A stretch of 64,000 bases of DNA from Prostheceraeus crozeri (Eukaryota; Platyhelminthes; Polycladida; Euryleptidae). The stretch lies in NCBI GenBank assembly GCA_907163375.1, contig CAJQUW010007774.1, positions 421,934 through 485,933 on the forward strand, written 5' to 3'. Numbering within the stretch: position 1 is the first letter of the stretch; each line of letters opens with the position of its first letter. The position numbers and the translations under genes were made by a program. Of the stretch, positions 31,210-41,300 are shown piece after piece. Under the pieces are notes generated by a model. The model worked only from the letters and a program-made list of their open reading frames with translations. It ran no database searches and was not told where the DNA came from.

Positions 31210-32473
31210 TTGAGTCGAAAAGAGTGAGGTTTTTAAAGATGTTAGTTGTTATTATTATTACTATTATCATTACTTTTCTTATGTACAAAATTTTTCGATC
31301 ACCATCCAGCAATCATCTTCAGGTACAAAGGATTAGGGTTAGTAGAAGTTTAAGCTATAAGGAATTTGAAAATGATATTTACAATGAGATGATATGAAGG
31401 AATGTAGATATGAACAGGTTGTACTGGATTACATATCTTTTCCAGTAGCATAAATAAATTGACCTGATAGGATGGATGAATTCTATGTTGGATGAAACAG
31501 TGGAGAAATGATAAAGTTATTAGCAAAAGGAAATCACGGTAGCTGTCAAGTTCTGTTCTACTATTTATTGTTGGTTTACATTTGTTAATGATGAAAGTTT
31601 CACGGAATCTCAAATTTGTGTTGTCATGATTGTGGACCAGAATGTCAACATTGACGTCCGAATGTTGTACTTTGCACGTTTGAATATGTTTAGACATGGA
31701 AGATGGAGGGTTTGTGTTATGTTCCTTGAAGCGGGCGTGGAGAGGTCGCACGGTACTGCCAATATAAGATTGATTACATTTGTTACAGTGGATCTTGTAG
31801 ATAATGTTTTTTCGGTTGCATAATTCATTTTTTTCATTTTGCAGTTAGCAAGAGAGCATAGTTGTGTTGTACCTGTTTCATTTCGTTTAAATTGTTGACG
31901 AAGTGTTTTATTACGTCATGCAAGTCGAACATTAAGAATGTGTGTTTCAAAAGCGCGTTTTGTCCGTGAGTCAGTATTATCTGAGATGTATGGGAAAGGG
32001 AAATACAGAACATCTTTATTCGTCCATTGATTGTTGTTTCGCTTTAGTTTTGTTGATTTTTTGTTATGTTGCATTTTTGTTTCCGATTATGTAATTTGTT
32101 CGCTATATCCATATGTACATAACAGATCGTCAAAATCCTTGTGCTTCATGCGTGTTGGTTTGTCTGAGCATCGATCAGAAATTCTCTTCTTTTCATTTAT
32201 AATGAAATTAATTTCAGTCTTAGTTGGCATGTGAGAATCAGTGTACGAAAATGCTCTTTTTAGCTGCTTTTTTGTAGAATTCAAATCGTGCTTCATTGGA
32301 TGAAGATATTGTCACTGTAAAATCAACAAGACTTAAAAATCTTTTGTGCACAAGAAAAATAATGATAATTTTGTACTTAAGAAAAATAATAATATTAATA
32401 ACTAACATCTTGAAAAACCTGACTCTTTCCGACTCAACTATTACGCAATGACTGGTCAGGGCATTTTCCAAAT
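31210..32473 (-). mobile_element. Penelope-like element (PLE-3) inserted in the pogo-like transposon
   Basis: Flanked by a perfect 17-bp direct repeat, ACAATCTGTATTAATAG, at 31193-31209 and 32474-32490. Inverted arms of about 80-90 bp lie at about 31205-31295 and 32365-32450 (AATAGTTGAGTCG, AGGTTTTT.AAGATGTTAG). About 24 extra bases separate the right arm from the duplication, the same arm-plus-tail design as PLE-1. A GIY-YIG relic is coded on the minus strand. Confidence 0.8.
31350..31837 (-). pseudogene. PLE-3 GIY-YIG endonuclease relic
   Basis: Two overlapping minus frames together give the domain. One starts MKKMNYATEKTLSTRSTV, and the other continues RPLHARFKEHNTNPPSSMSK, HIQTCKVQHSD, RFRETFIINKCKPTINSR. 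This is the C-terminal GIY-YIG of Penelope proteins with Arg, the Glu-His pair, and the downstream Glu and Asn-Ser. A frameshift at about 31740 separates the halves. Further upstream (32087-32296, minus) is a lysine-rich remnant of the linker region. Confidence 0.65.
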
Positions 32474-32868
32474 ACAATCTGTATTAATAGCCGTACGCTT
32501 CATGCGTTAATTCATTGTATGTATGAAAACAATTTGATTCGTTGCTGATTTTGGAAATCAAATCTTTTTCAATTTTTTTTTCAAAAAAATAAAATGAAAT
32601 AATGCAGGTATATATGCGTCATTCGATCGAGCTATATTTACTTTTCAGCGTCGTTCAGGGAACCACTTATCACTCTAGCACACCAAGAAAACCAATCAGA
32701 AAAATGATATGTGACTCGAGTAATTTGGTGGTAAAATCTAATTAAAGATAGATTGGATGGTATAACATGCTCTTCCAATTTGGTGGTAGTATTTGATTAT
32801 ATAGTGCAGACATGAAAGGAATTACCATGAGATTATTATTATAATTTTTTCCATATTCATTCAACATA

Positions 32869-33469
32869 TCAATAAGGCTGTACCATTAATTTTTCTTGAT
32901 AATTGACGCTGCCAATGAGTAGGGGGCCTGTGTTGATAATCTGAAGTTCAACTGGATATCCTATAACTTCAGAATAGAAAATTATCAACACAATAATCCA
33001 TGAATATGACTTATTTTTGATTGCCACCGGACGATCAAATCCTCCCGCCATTTGAAGTCTAGTTCCATCCAAATTGTATAGGTCTATGAGATGAGACAGA
33101 TCTTCCAGATGCAGTTCGGCTCCGTAAGCTCCGTTCTTGCCGAAGAAGTCGTCCATTATAACGCGTTTCGCAATCGTTTCGTGATAGCGCTCTCACTGAA
33201 ATATTGTCACGTCTTTTGAAACAGGACCGCCAGTTCCAACCAATTTTACTGTTATTTCCAGCCATTGTATTCGCAAAATGACTCATATCGATTGATTTCA
33301 ATCGGAACCCTAAGCGGACTATATCTGTCGAATACTTCATTAACTCCCGCTCTTGGCTATCGATTAGGGATCGTGGGTTACCAGGATTCGGATTGATAGA
33401 AGTTTTGACATGTCTTCTCAATGTAGTCTCGAGAATGACGTATTGCCTGACGGCTTTATAGATTGACAT
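32869..33469 (-). pseudogene. Pogo/Tigger-like transposase relic
   Basis: An N-terminal pogo helix-turn-helix is visible: SIYKAVRQYVILETTLRRHV, GNPRSLIDSQERELMKY, GFRLKSIDMSHFANTMAG, then KIGWNWRSCFKRRDN, matching the psq/CENPB-type DNA-binding pattern. After a frameshift at about 33160 a second frame gives KRVIMDDFFGKN and YNLDGTRLQ, which corresponds to the first catalytic box of DDE_1 transposases (usually N-x-D-E-T-G) with the Glu changed to Gly. The later Asp residues are missing. Non-functional. Confidence 0.6.
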
Positions 33470-34076
33470 TCTGCTGACTGTTGTTTCCTTCTTAGCAGCA
33501 GCAATGTGTGTTCACCGATCCATCGTCAGCCAAGTAATGAAAAAATGCTTGATTTTCAATGAATTAGCTAAGTATCCAGCAGGTGTATTTTGATCTAGTT
33601 TGATTTGCATTGAGTTTCTAACTTGCAGCAAATGTTCAGTCAATGCATAGTTGTCTGTCGGCATTATATCATAAAATGTTGACTTTCCAACGATGTGTAT
33701 GCATGAACATCGAATTTTCGTCACATCTATGGTTATCTATACAAATAATATCGTGTAACATCACTTCCGCTGTAGAATTTTTGATCATTTTAGCATGATT
33801 GACGTAGGTCTACATATTACCTACATACTACTCGTACAGATTAGATATCCATGCGTGAAATTTAGAATATCGGATTTCTTTAAGAAAGGAAATTATTTGA
33901 TCAAATAAAATACCTCGAAAATATAGGTGCCTCTGAATTAGCCGAGTTTACCCTACAAAGATGCACGGGTCTCATCATCAGGTTGATCAATTCCCTACAT
34001 TTCATTTCGGTTCCTTTAACATCTTGGGCGATCAGCAGCAGGCGAACCCACGACCAAAAGCATGCCCCACTAAGCT

Positions 34077-34086
34077 TATAAAAGGC
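34077..34086 (+). promoter_or_regulatory. TATA box upstream of a mini-ORF in the pogo-like element
   Basis: TATAAAAGGC is a strong metazoan TATA box. It lies 50 nt before an ATG at 34127, a spacing that would place the start site near 34107. Confidence 0.4.
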
Positions 34087-34173
34087 TTGAAGTAGTACAA
34101 ACCAACTTACAAGCCAACATTACAAAATGAACAAAATCAAAGATGATAAAACGAAAGCACACATCAGAAGGAT

Positions 34174-34350
34174 ATGACGAGACTGAAAAGTCTGAAGGAT
34201 GCAGATCTGAAGGTTCTTCTGAATGAAATGTCGAAACTAGTGGATGAGAAAAATTTGGAATCAGACAGACTATTTCAAGAGTTTATGAAAAGAAAGATCA
34301 GGGTTTACCTTGACAGTGACGATGATAATTCTGTTCCTAATAAGAAATGA
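34174..34350 (+). other. Mini-ORF (58 aa), charged coiled-coil-like, downstream of a TATA box
   Basis: Starts MTRLKSLKDADLKVLLNEMS and ends with an acidic-then-basic tail DSDDDNSVPNKK before TGA at 34348-34350. A shorter frame starting MNKIKDDKTKAHIRRI (34127-34177) overlaps its start by 4 nt in another phase, so a single indel could have split one longer ORF. No family is recognised. It could be an accessory ORF of the pogo-like element or cargo it carries. Confidence 0.35.
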
Positions 34351-34652
34351 CCATAAACTTTTCCACGTAACATGCGTACTACGAATAATACTCGTACTTG
34401 TAGCTGAATACAAAGTGCATTTCTAGGCATTTCGGCATATTTTTAGTTGACTAGTTTCTATTGGATGTACATGTATATGCAACAAATGGGCATTTACGGG
34501 CTCAAAAAACAATATGAAGATTGTGCAATTCAATTAGAGCGATTTATAGTCATACATATGAAGCAGTAAGCTCTTTGAGCTGGTGGCATTGCATGGGCAC
34601 AAATTTCGAGGGGTGGGCACGAAAATCCTGAAAATTCTTAATCCGACCACTG

Positions 34653-35093
34653 TATTACCCTACAAGAGTATTTTAATTTCAATTAAGGTCATGCATTTTT
34701 TGGGATATTCCGATTTTCTATTGGTCGTTATTGTAAACAACATTGTCGCTACACGTAAAATTATCGGAAGATTTTTAAAAGTAAATTATTTGGGGAAATT
34801 AGCTTTGACTTTTATCTTTCCTGTTGACGAATTGCTAGTTCAGATCCATTTCTTGAGTGTATCAGATGCATACATTGGCAACAATCATCTGTAGGGCAAT
34901 TTTTGTCATGTGCATTTTGCACATACCGTTGCCACTGGATCATCATCATGTTTACCTTAATACGATATCGTATTAATGATAGGGTGCATCAAAAATCAGG
35001 AAAACGGCTATTTTCCATATCGCAAGTCATCATTGAAAGACAGGAGATTTCGGTAGCGATCTGACTTTTTTTGTGGTTATGTTCGTTTACAAT
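34653..35093. other. Intergenic, no features seen
   Basis: AT-rich spacer with no gene or repeat recognised. Confidence 0.5.
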
Positions 35094-35426
35094 TTAGATA
35101 ATTCCTATGGGCAACTTCCAAAAATCAGCAGCCGCATTATGTAGTTGTCGAAACAGTAGTTGATTGAATGTATTCAATTGGTTTAACATGTTTCTGAGTT
35201 GTGAGAGAAACTTCAGATCAATGATATTTAACATACTGCTGTTAGATTCGTAAGCTTCAACGCATTCACACATAGAACGATGGTGTTTTAGCATTCTCAC
35301 AGTTTTAGAATTGTAGTCAGGTTGATGCCTTCGTGGAAATGAATATTGCGCTTCATTTAATAATAATATTTGGTCAAAAGTGAATATTCTGATGATGATC
35401 ACAAATATTACACTAAAAGCTAGCAT
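35094..35426 (-). CDS. Candidate small secreted protein (110 aa), unknown family
   Basis: The ORF begins with a strongly hydrophobic stretch (MLAFSVIFVIIIRIFTFDQI) that looks like a signal peptide or anchor. A dibasic site follows (SFPRRHQPDY), then a Cys pair (SMCECVEAYE) and an amphipathic helix (LSQLRNMLNQLNTFNQLL). A TATATAT box on the same strand lies 41 nt upstream of the ATG, a good core-promoter distance. No homologue is recognised and no introns are needed. It is divergent from LACT-B, whose coding region starts 327 nt away. Chance ORFs of this size do occur in AT-rich DNA, so this is tentative. Confidence 0.4.
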   Translation of the reverse strand: MLAFSVIFVIIIRIFTFDQILLLNEAQYSFPRRHQPDYNSKTVRMLKHHRSMCECVEAYESNSSMLNIIDLKFLSQLRNMLNQLNTFNQLLFRQLHNAAADFWKLPIGII

Positions 35427-35466
35427 TCGAAAATGTTTGACTTTTGAACATGATCATAGAGTAGGG

Positions 35467-35473
35467 ATATATA
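35467..35473 (-). promoter_or_regulatory. TATA box of the candidate secreted-protein gene
   Basis: The minus strand reads CTATATATC, 41 nt before the ATG at 35426. A start site about 30 nt downstream would leave a 5' UTR of only about 10-15 nt. Confidence 0.35.
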
Positions 35474-35730
35474 GGTAGAGTGTCGACTCAAAAAGTTATC
35501 TGTATACAGTGAAAATTTCTATATGAAAGGATTCATTTTTCATTCAATTCCGTGGTAATTTCTTCATAGCTGCAAAACTTTGCATATCTCACATTTGGTA
35601 ACAATTACAAACTATATCCCCCTCGAGTTCATTTAATAAAATCCAAAGTGTATTCACATTGGGTATTCAATAGATGCGGAGTTACCACTCTACCCAATAT
35701 ACCTACTCTATATGGACATGATTTTAACTA

Positions 35731-35747
35731 TCCCAATTTCATTTCAG
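35731..35747 (+). promoter_or_regulatory. Splice acceptor 5 nt before the LACT-B ATG (candidate trans-splice site)
   Basis: TCCCAATTTCATTTCAG ends at 35747, then GTACA and the ATG at 35753. It chooses the MGGKK start over longer in-frame readings. Confidence 0.6.
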
Positions 35748-35752
35748 GTACA

Positions 35753-37096
35753 ATGGGTGGAAAGAAGATGATCATGCTCTCCACATCAGTTGTTTGTCTC
35801 GGCTATTTCATTTATAATTTATTTGAATCGATATCTGCAGAGAAAATTGACGGATGGGTGGAGAAAGGATTCGAGGAAGTAAAGGAAGCATATCTTAAAT
35901 TATTTACTACCGGTTTGGATAAAGGAAGCTCATTCGCCGTTCATTATCGTGGTAGACTTGTAGTTCATCTGTGGGGTGGTTGCAAAACTCTAACCTGCAG
36001 TGATATTTGGCGGACGGATACAACTGCATCCATGTTCTCTTCGACGAGCTTTCTAGGCGGAGTTTGCATGGCAATTTTAGCTGATCGAGGATTGCTGGAA
36101 TATTCCAAACCAGTCTCATCTTACTGGCCAGAATTCAGCATGAATGGCAAAGCAGACATAACCGTTGAAGATTTGCTTTCTTACCGTGCAGGCTTGGCCG
36201 GTATTGAACCACCATTAAGTTTAGAAGAGATTGATGTCGGTGGCCCATCTTTGGACCGACGTCTTGCTGAACAAAAACCTTTATGGACTCCTGGCAGTGA
36301 AGCCCATTTTCATCCACTGACGTTTGGTCTCTATGTAGATGAGCTTTTCAAACACATTGATCCTATGGGAAGGTCCTGTGTCAATTTCCTAGAAATGGAG
36401 GTTATAAATCCTCTGAAACTTGACATCAAAATTGGTTTACGTGATTCTAATCAGGAGAAAAGATATGCTCAGCCATATTCATTCAGTAATATTCGTCTGT
36501 TATTACGAGCGTTCTTAACTACCGCAGATTCAGCACCTCGTAGACTTTTAAGTGCTTTCTTCTGGAATCGAAATGATACATACAAGAAAATCATGTCTAC
36601 CTTCGGCGACGCGGTGTATGGATACGCGTTTCACATGACTTACTACCGACGTCTATCACTCTTGTCATCGAATGGAATATCTACTGTGGATAGTCTTGCT
36701 CGATTGATGGGGCTAATAGCTCACCCCTCAGAGAGAGACTTTCCTCATCACACTCTTGTTAGTGGGCATGTTTTGAAACAGTTAATGACGCCCATCACTA
36801 ATTTGAGTTGGATGTCATCGATAAACAATTTATCCTTCGGGAAGGGTTTTGCATTGATTTCTAGTCCTGCGAACACTACGATGGTCGGTTATCCCGGCAC
36901 AGGTGGTCAAATGGCATTTGCTGATCCAGAACATTCCATTGGATTTGCATATCTGACGAATCATTTGTCTCCGTATAGTATGGGCGATGATCCACGCCAT
37001 CTTCAGTTACAAAAGGCTTTGTACAACGTTGTGACTCGTTTGAAAAAAGAGGAAGATTATGCTGAGGAAGATGATGCTGATTATGGAAATAGATGA
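35753..37096 (+). CDS. Serine beta-lactamase-like protein, LACT family (LACT-B), active-site residues lost
   Basis: A single-exon gene for 447 aa, paralogous to LACT-A along its full length. It has an N-terminal membrane segment (about 6-21, MIMLSTSVVCLGYFIY), then KIDGWVEKGF, GSSFAVHYRGRLVVHLWGG, YWPEF.MNGKADITVEDLL and GTGGQMAFADPEHSIGFAYL. The nucleophile motif that is STTK in LACT-A is Ser96-Ser-Thr-Ser99, so the general-base lysine is gone. The YxN-type tyrosine is Phe186 (EAHFHPLT). The His of HRAGL is Tyr144. The frame is intact with no stops and the rest is well conserved, so this looks like a maintained pseudoenzyme rather than a decaying pseudogene. The C-terminus ends in an acidic tail (EEDYAEEDDADY). 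Function unknown; a binding or regulatory role is inference. Confidence 0.9.
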   Translation: MGGKKMIMLSTSVVCLGYFIYNLFESISAEKIDGWVEKGFEEVKEAYLKLFTTGLDKGSSFAVHYRGRLVVHLWGGCKTLTCSDIWRTDTTASMFSSTSFLGGVCMAILADRGLLEYSKPVSSYWPEFSMNGKADITVEDLLSYRAGLAGIEPPLSLEEIDVGGPSLDRRLAEQKPLWTPGSEAHFHPLTFGLYVDELFKHIDPMGRSCVNFLEMEVINPLKLDIKIGLRDSNQEKRYAQPYSFSNIRLLLRAFLTTADSAPRRLLSAFFWNRNDTYKKIMSTFGDAVYGYAFHMTYYRRLSLLSSNGISTVDSLARLMGLIAHPSERDFPHHTLVSGHVLKQLMTPITNLSWMSSINNLSFGKGFALISSPANTTMVGYPGTGGQMAFADPEHSIGFAYLTNHLSPYSMGDDPRHLQLQKALYNVVTRLKKEEDYAEEDDADYGNR

Positions 37097-38067
37097 TGTT
37101 GTTACAAGATAGTTCAACGCTTTGATTATTTAGCTTCTCTTTTCATTTTTGAGAGTTCTAGGTATGAAATGATTATTTACCAAGTTATTTGGGACGTTGC
37201 CAGCATCCATTTTCAGTGTCCAAAAATGCAAATGAAAATAATGTATGATTCATGCGTAGAAGAAGAAATGAAGAAAGTCGTGAATCAGTATCAGGAGCGT
37301 GTGTGAAAAATTGCTTTTTCGAATACCTTAGGGATTTTATTAATTATTCAAATTGCGCATTCAAGATGATCTTCTGGTCGGGTTACACGATTTTTGAAAC
37401 TCCCCTTGAATTAAATGACAATCCGAACGCGACCCTAACCCGAGGTCAGGGGTGGGTTGAAACATTTTACCGGAACCCTATAGTAAAACATCATAAGCCG
37501 ACCCTTCCAAATCAGATACGAAAACCTTTCGTGGTGTTCTGATAATACTTCAGGTTCAAGTCGACCTAAAGACAACGTATGCAGTTTTCAGGAATGGCAT
37601 CCAGACTTATGTGCATGCTGCTGTGATAGCTTCAGCTAATCACTACATCTCCTAATTCTAGAAAAGCTGACAAAACCGTAAGGAAAATGTAGCTGCATTC
37701 AATGAAGAAATAATGAAATTCTGAAATAATTCGCACGTGTACATTTAGGATTGGATTAGTTGTTAGATTATTTATTTTCCATTTCATTCTAGATGCAATG
37801 GAACGATTTATCTTTGACCATGCTAGCAATCAGTGTGCACTATCGAAGTAGACTGCACTTCATGGCTAAGAGTTAATTGCATTAGCATTGAGAACATTAG
37901 ATAGAATTCTTTCGATCATATGTAGAATTACGAAGTGCGTCCAGAATGCATTCTCGCATTTAAGATTGATATGTGAGTTTCATGTAACCAATCATTTTTT
38001 TTAAATCAAAGCTTGAGGTAGAAGGACGAGTCTTTATACCGAAGGTGTCCGGCATCAGAAGATAAGA
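37097..38067. other. Downstream of LACT-B, no further features seen
   Basis: LACT-B 3' UTR followed by AT-rich intergenic DNA. No canonical AATAAA was found close to the stop, and no recognisable gene or RNA. Confidence 0.45.
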
Positions 38068-38384
38068 CAAGGCTGGGATCGATAACCGGTTACTCTTTCT
38101 CTTAATCGGTTAAATCGGTTACGACGTCAAGCTCCTTTGAATAGTCGTAGACAGCAAACACAACAGCATCAATTGAACTATCATCTAAACGTGAAGTACT
38201 GTAGTCATCCAATTAAATCAAAACACTGCAGGTGTAGGAATTCGGTCGAAATCCAAATTGACAAAGTCCGATGTCGATAAACCTTGACAACTACATAAAT
38301 ACCGGGAATCCTCTTTTAGCAGGTTAACCGGTTAAAAATAAAATCGGTTAACCTGCTACAAAAGATTAACCGGTCCCAGCCCTG
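38068..38384. mobile_element. Small hAT-like MITE (about 317 bp)
   Basis: The left end CAAGGCTGGGATCGATAACC and right end (minus strand) CAGGGCTGGGACCGGTTAAT form imperfect inverted termini. Several (AAC)CGGTTA motifs follow at each end. Flanking octamers do not match cleanly (TCAGAAGA near the left, TCAGAGGC at the right). No coding content. Confidence 0.6.
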
Positions 38385-41300
38385 TCAGAGGCAAAAAGGC
38401 TGAAAATCGAAGAAAGAAAAGTGGGGAAAAAAGGAATATAACTAATTTGACGAAGTAATTGTGTAACGGCATAGCACAAAAATGAAGAAAGTCGGATGAA
38501 AGGAAAAGAATTATTTATCGAATAACCACCTAAGCGGTTTTACAATATCGATCATCAAACGCAATGCAGGCTTCCACATTTGTTCTAAACATCTCTCGTC
38601 ATTGCATACTCAAAGCTTCAATTGTCGATTTTCATAATCTTATTATTTTAGAAATATCAATGAAGCACCCCTATCGTTTTACTATATTTATGAAGTAGGT
38701 TTAATTTACAGCAAGAAGTGATCATTTCCCTCAATATTTTTTATTAAAACAACGCAAAAAGTCAAACCATTGATCAAACCAATTTCACATACTATCGCAT
38801 TACCTATGAGAAAGAAATTATATCAACTTTATTGAAAAAATTGTATTCACAAGTTCTTAAGGATTTCCTAAGTACACTCCGCCCCGAAAAGCCGAGTTCG
38901 GGCATATGGTAAAGGAGATAATCCGACGCTACCGATTTCAAAGTTGTTCTACCCGAACCCAGTGTTCCTGGTCTCATTGCTTCAGAGGACTCAGAAGTTC
39001 CTTTCTCATTCGATTATATTAATCGTCTTTTTGACTTCGTATTCAGTTGCTCATAGTTGGACAGCTGAGTAAACAGTTTGGGATAATTTAAAAATTAGAA
39101 ATTCTTCATGGTTATTCTCCATGCCTTCGTGCTTGAAATCATTTTTCTTTTTTTTCTTGTTGATTTGGGGCTATCCCGATTTTCTTTCATCTGATTATGA
39201 TATAATTCATGATCACGCAATAGGATCCCTTATAATACACGTGTTCTATTTTACTCGCTTTCAAATATGTGCATTTTCTATATTTTGCTTGCTGGAAAAT
39301 ATTTCAAAAAGCTTTATTTTTCCTGAAAATGGATGCTGCATCTAAAATAGTCGGAAATATGTTGAACATTTAATGATTTTGCACCATGCGTTCTCATCCA
39401 TAATTGAATGAAAATTCATGTTTCTGTTAATTGCTCTTGTACACTTAAATGTACGGATAATTTTTGTTTTCCATTTCCATGGTTAATTCTCCGCAAATCA
39501 GATGTGTTGTTAAGAGCGAAAGGTTTGTGTTTGCAAATGATGTTAATTCAATTGAGGTTTTTAGGCATGTCTCAAAATCTCCTGCTACTCTTGGGTTTTC
39601 GCCAATAAAATTTGAATTGTTGCTAGGTTGATCTTCACTCTTTGAATGTTGACCTTTCAAATCTTGTCGATGAAAAGTATAATAAATAGCTAAAATCGAT
39701 GGAAATAAAATGTTAAAAATATGATTAAATCATGATATTTTTGATGAATAAGACAAGCTATTATTAATGAATGCTGGTCTTATTTTCCTCAGTTTTAATT
39801 TTTTCCTATGGAGTGGAGGTTGTATTTGTCAATCTTAAATGATTTATAGAACTTCTATCGTTGATTTTCCAATGAAGACATTCATGAATTTCAAATTTTA
39901 TAGGTATACTATCTGAGAAGCCAAGAAAATCGGAAATTATTGGGAAATATGCATATTTTTAGATGTATGCCTATTTGGATGAACATGCAATTAGCATCTT
40001 GTTTATATGTAACCTGAATTTGTCTTTCTCATGCCATGTTCGATATCAACTTGCCGCTTTGTTGAGTGAACGTTTGTGTGATGTTGATGCGAAACATTTG
40101 TGAAGAAAAATGCAAAGAATTCAAACCTTCGAGAAAAAAGCATTTTTCAAATTGGTTTGGTCGGTCATAAATCGGACCTTCCACTAGGGCAAGTCCGACG
40201 ATTCTTGGTAGAAAGCTAAAAAGTACTTCAAAACTGTGAGCAACGAAAGCGTAGGTCAATTTAGTTCTCAGAGAACCTAAGCAGAAATGCGACAGGAGGG
40301 TGGAATCGCCCCTCGTGGTGTCGATGGGGGAGCATGCAGGGTTAATCCATAAGTGTTTATGGTTGATTCTTAGACTGAGACTGCATTGGCTTGCTTGATT
40401 TCCTGGAATTCAGTTTTGGCTGATATTGCACTTGTAGTCATTTCAGAAAGTCGTGTGTGGCATGGCATGTCAGTGCGCTTGCTGATCCTCGAGGACCTTC
40501 ACGTCGGATAAACTTAACGTTTTATCTCTGATGGAGAAGTTAGATCCGTTGGAGAGCTGAATTTGCATTTAAAACATAGTTTTGATTTGATAAATCCCCG
40601 TTTTATGCGTGAATCAAGTGAATCGATGTGAATTGGATTTTGTCACTGCATTGAAACTTTGTTCTCCATTTTCTATTGTTTTGTGAATTCCATTGCCCAT
40701 GACTGTTTTTATCTCACCGTTGATTCGGAATTTGATCCTAAGATAATGAAACTTGTCAGATTTACTTGGAAGAAATACATTATTTTCAGCTTGATAAATC
40801 GGTTGGTTGTGTCTTTAATTTAATTGTGAAGTCTTTGTAAAAAAACTCCTCAATTCCTTTTCTAATAGAGTCCATTACAAAATAGAGTACTCAATCCTAT
40901 TTCAGCCTTAGCTTTTAGAAGTTGCTGCTGGGCTGAAGCAGTTACTGTAGTTGAAACTATAAAAAGCAGAGATCATTCACAAGAACTAAAAGTGGAATCA
41001 CTCAGGACATCCTTATAGAATGATGATGGCATCGCAAAATTCATTTCAGGATTTATCTAACAACGTTTGCATTTGCTGTTTGCACGCTGGCCTAATGGGA
41101 TTAGTTGTTTGTTTTACGTGCTGTTGACTAAAAATATTGTCTTCTCATGCCTTGAAGAATTCTGCTTGTAGCCTACACTAGGTGGCATGCCACGCGTAAT
41201 CATGGAGCACCCCAAACATCCGTGGTTAAAGACATTCTATTCTTCCACGCGCGTACATACGCGCTGCACTGAGTCAGAAATCACTTGATCTAATGCTGTT

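Larger units (their letters stand above)
31063..34652 (-). mobile_element. Degraded pogo/Tigger-like DNA transposon (about 3.6 kb)
   Basis: The left end CAGTGGTCGGATT and right end AATCCGACCACTG are perfect 13-bp inverted termini. The sub-terminal regions share GTGGGCACGAA motifs at both ends. Outside are TATTAC (left) and TATTAC (right); pogo elements duplicate TA, which is present in both flanks (one extra C on the left). The interior holds a relic pogo transposase on the minus strand and a later Penelope-like insertion at 31210-32473. Confidence 0.75.

Noticed and set aside
35648-35752. N-terminal extension of LACT-B by 35 codons (GTG start)
   Set aside because: The extension contains the polypyrimidine tract and acceptor, lacks similarity to LACT-A, and does not start with ATG.
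18128-37096. Beta-lactamase genes as horizontally acquired antibiotic resistance
   Set aside because: They have eukaryotic trans-splice acceptors and an N-terminal anchor, and match the metazoan LACT family; no bacterial neighbours or codon signature.
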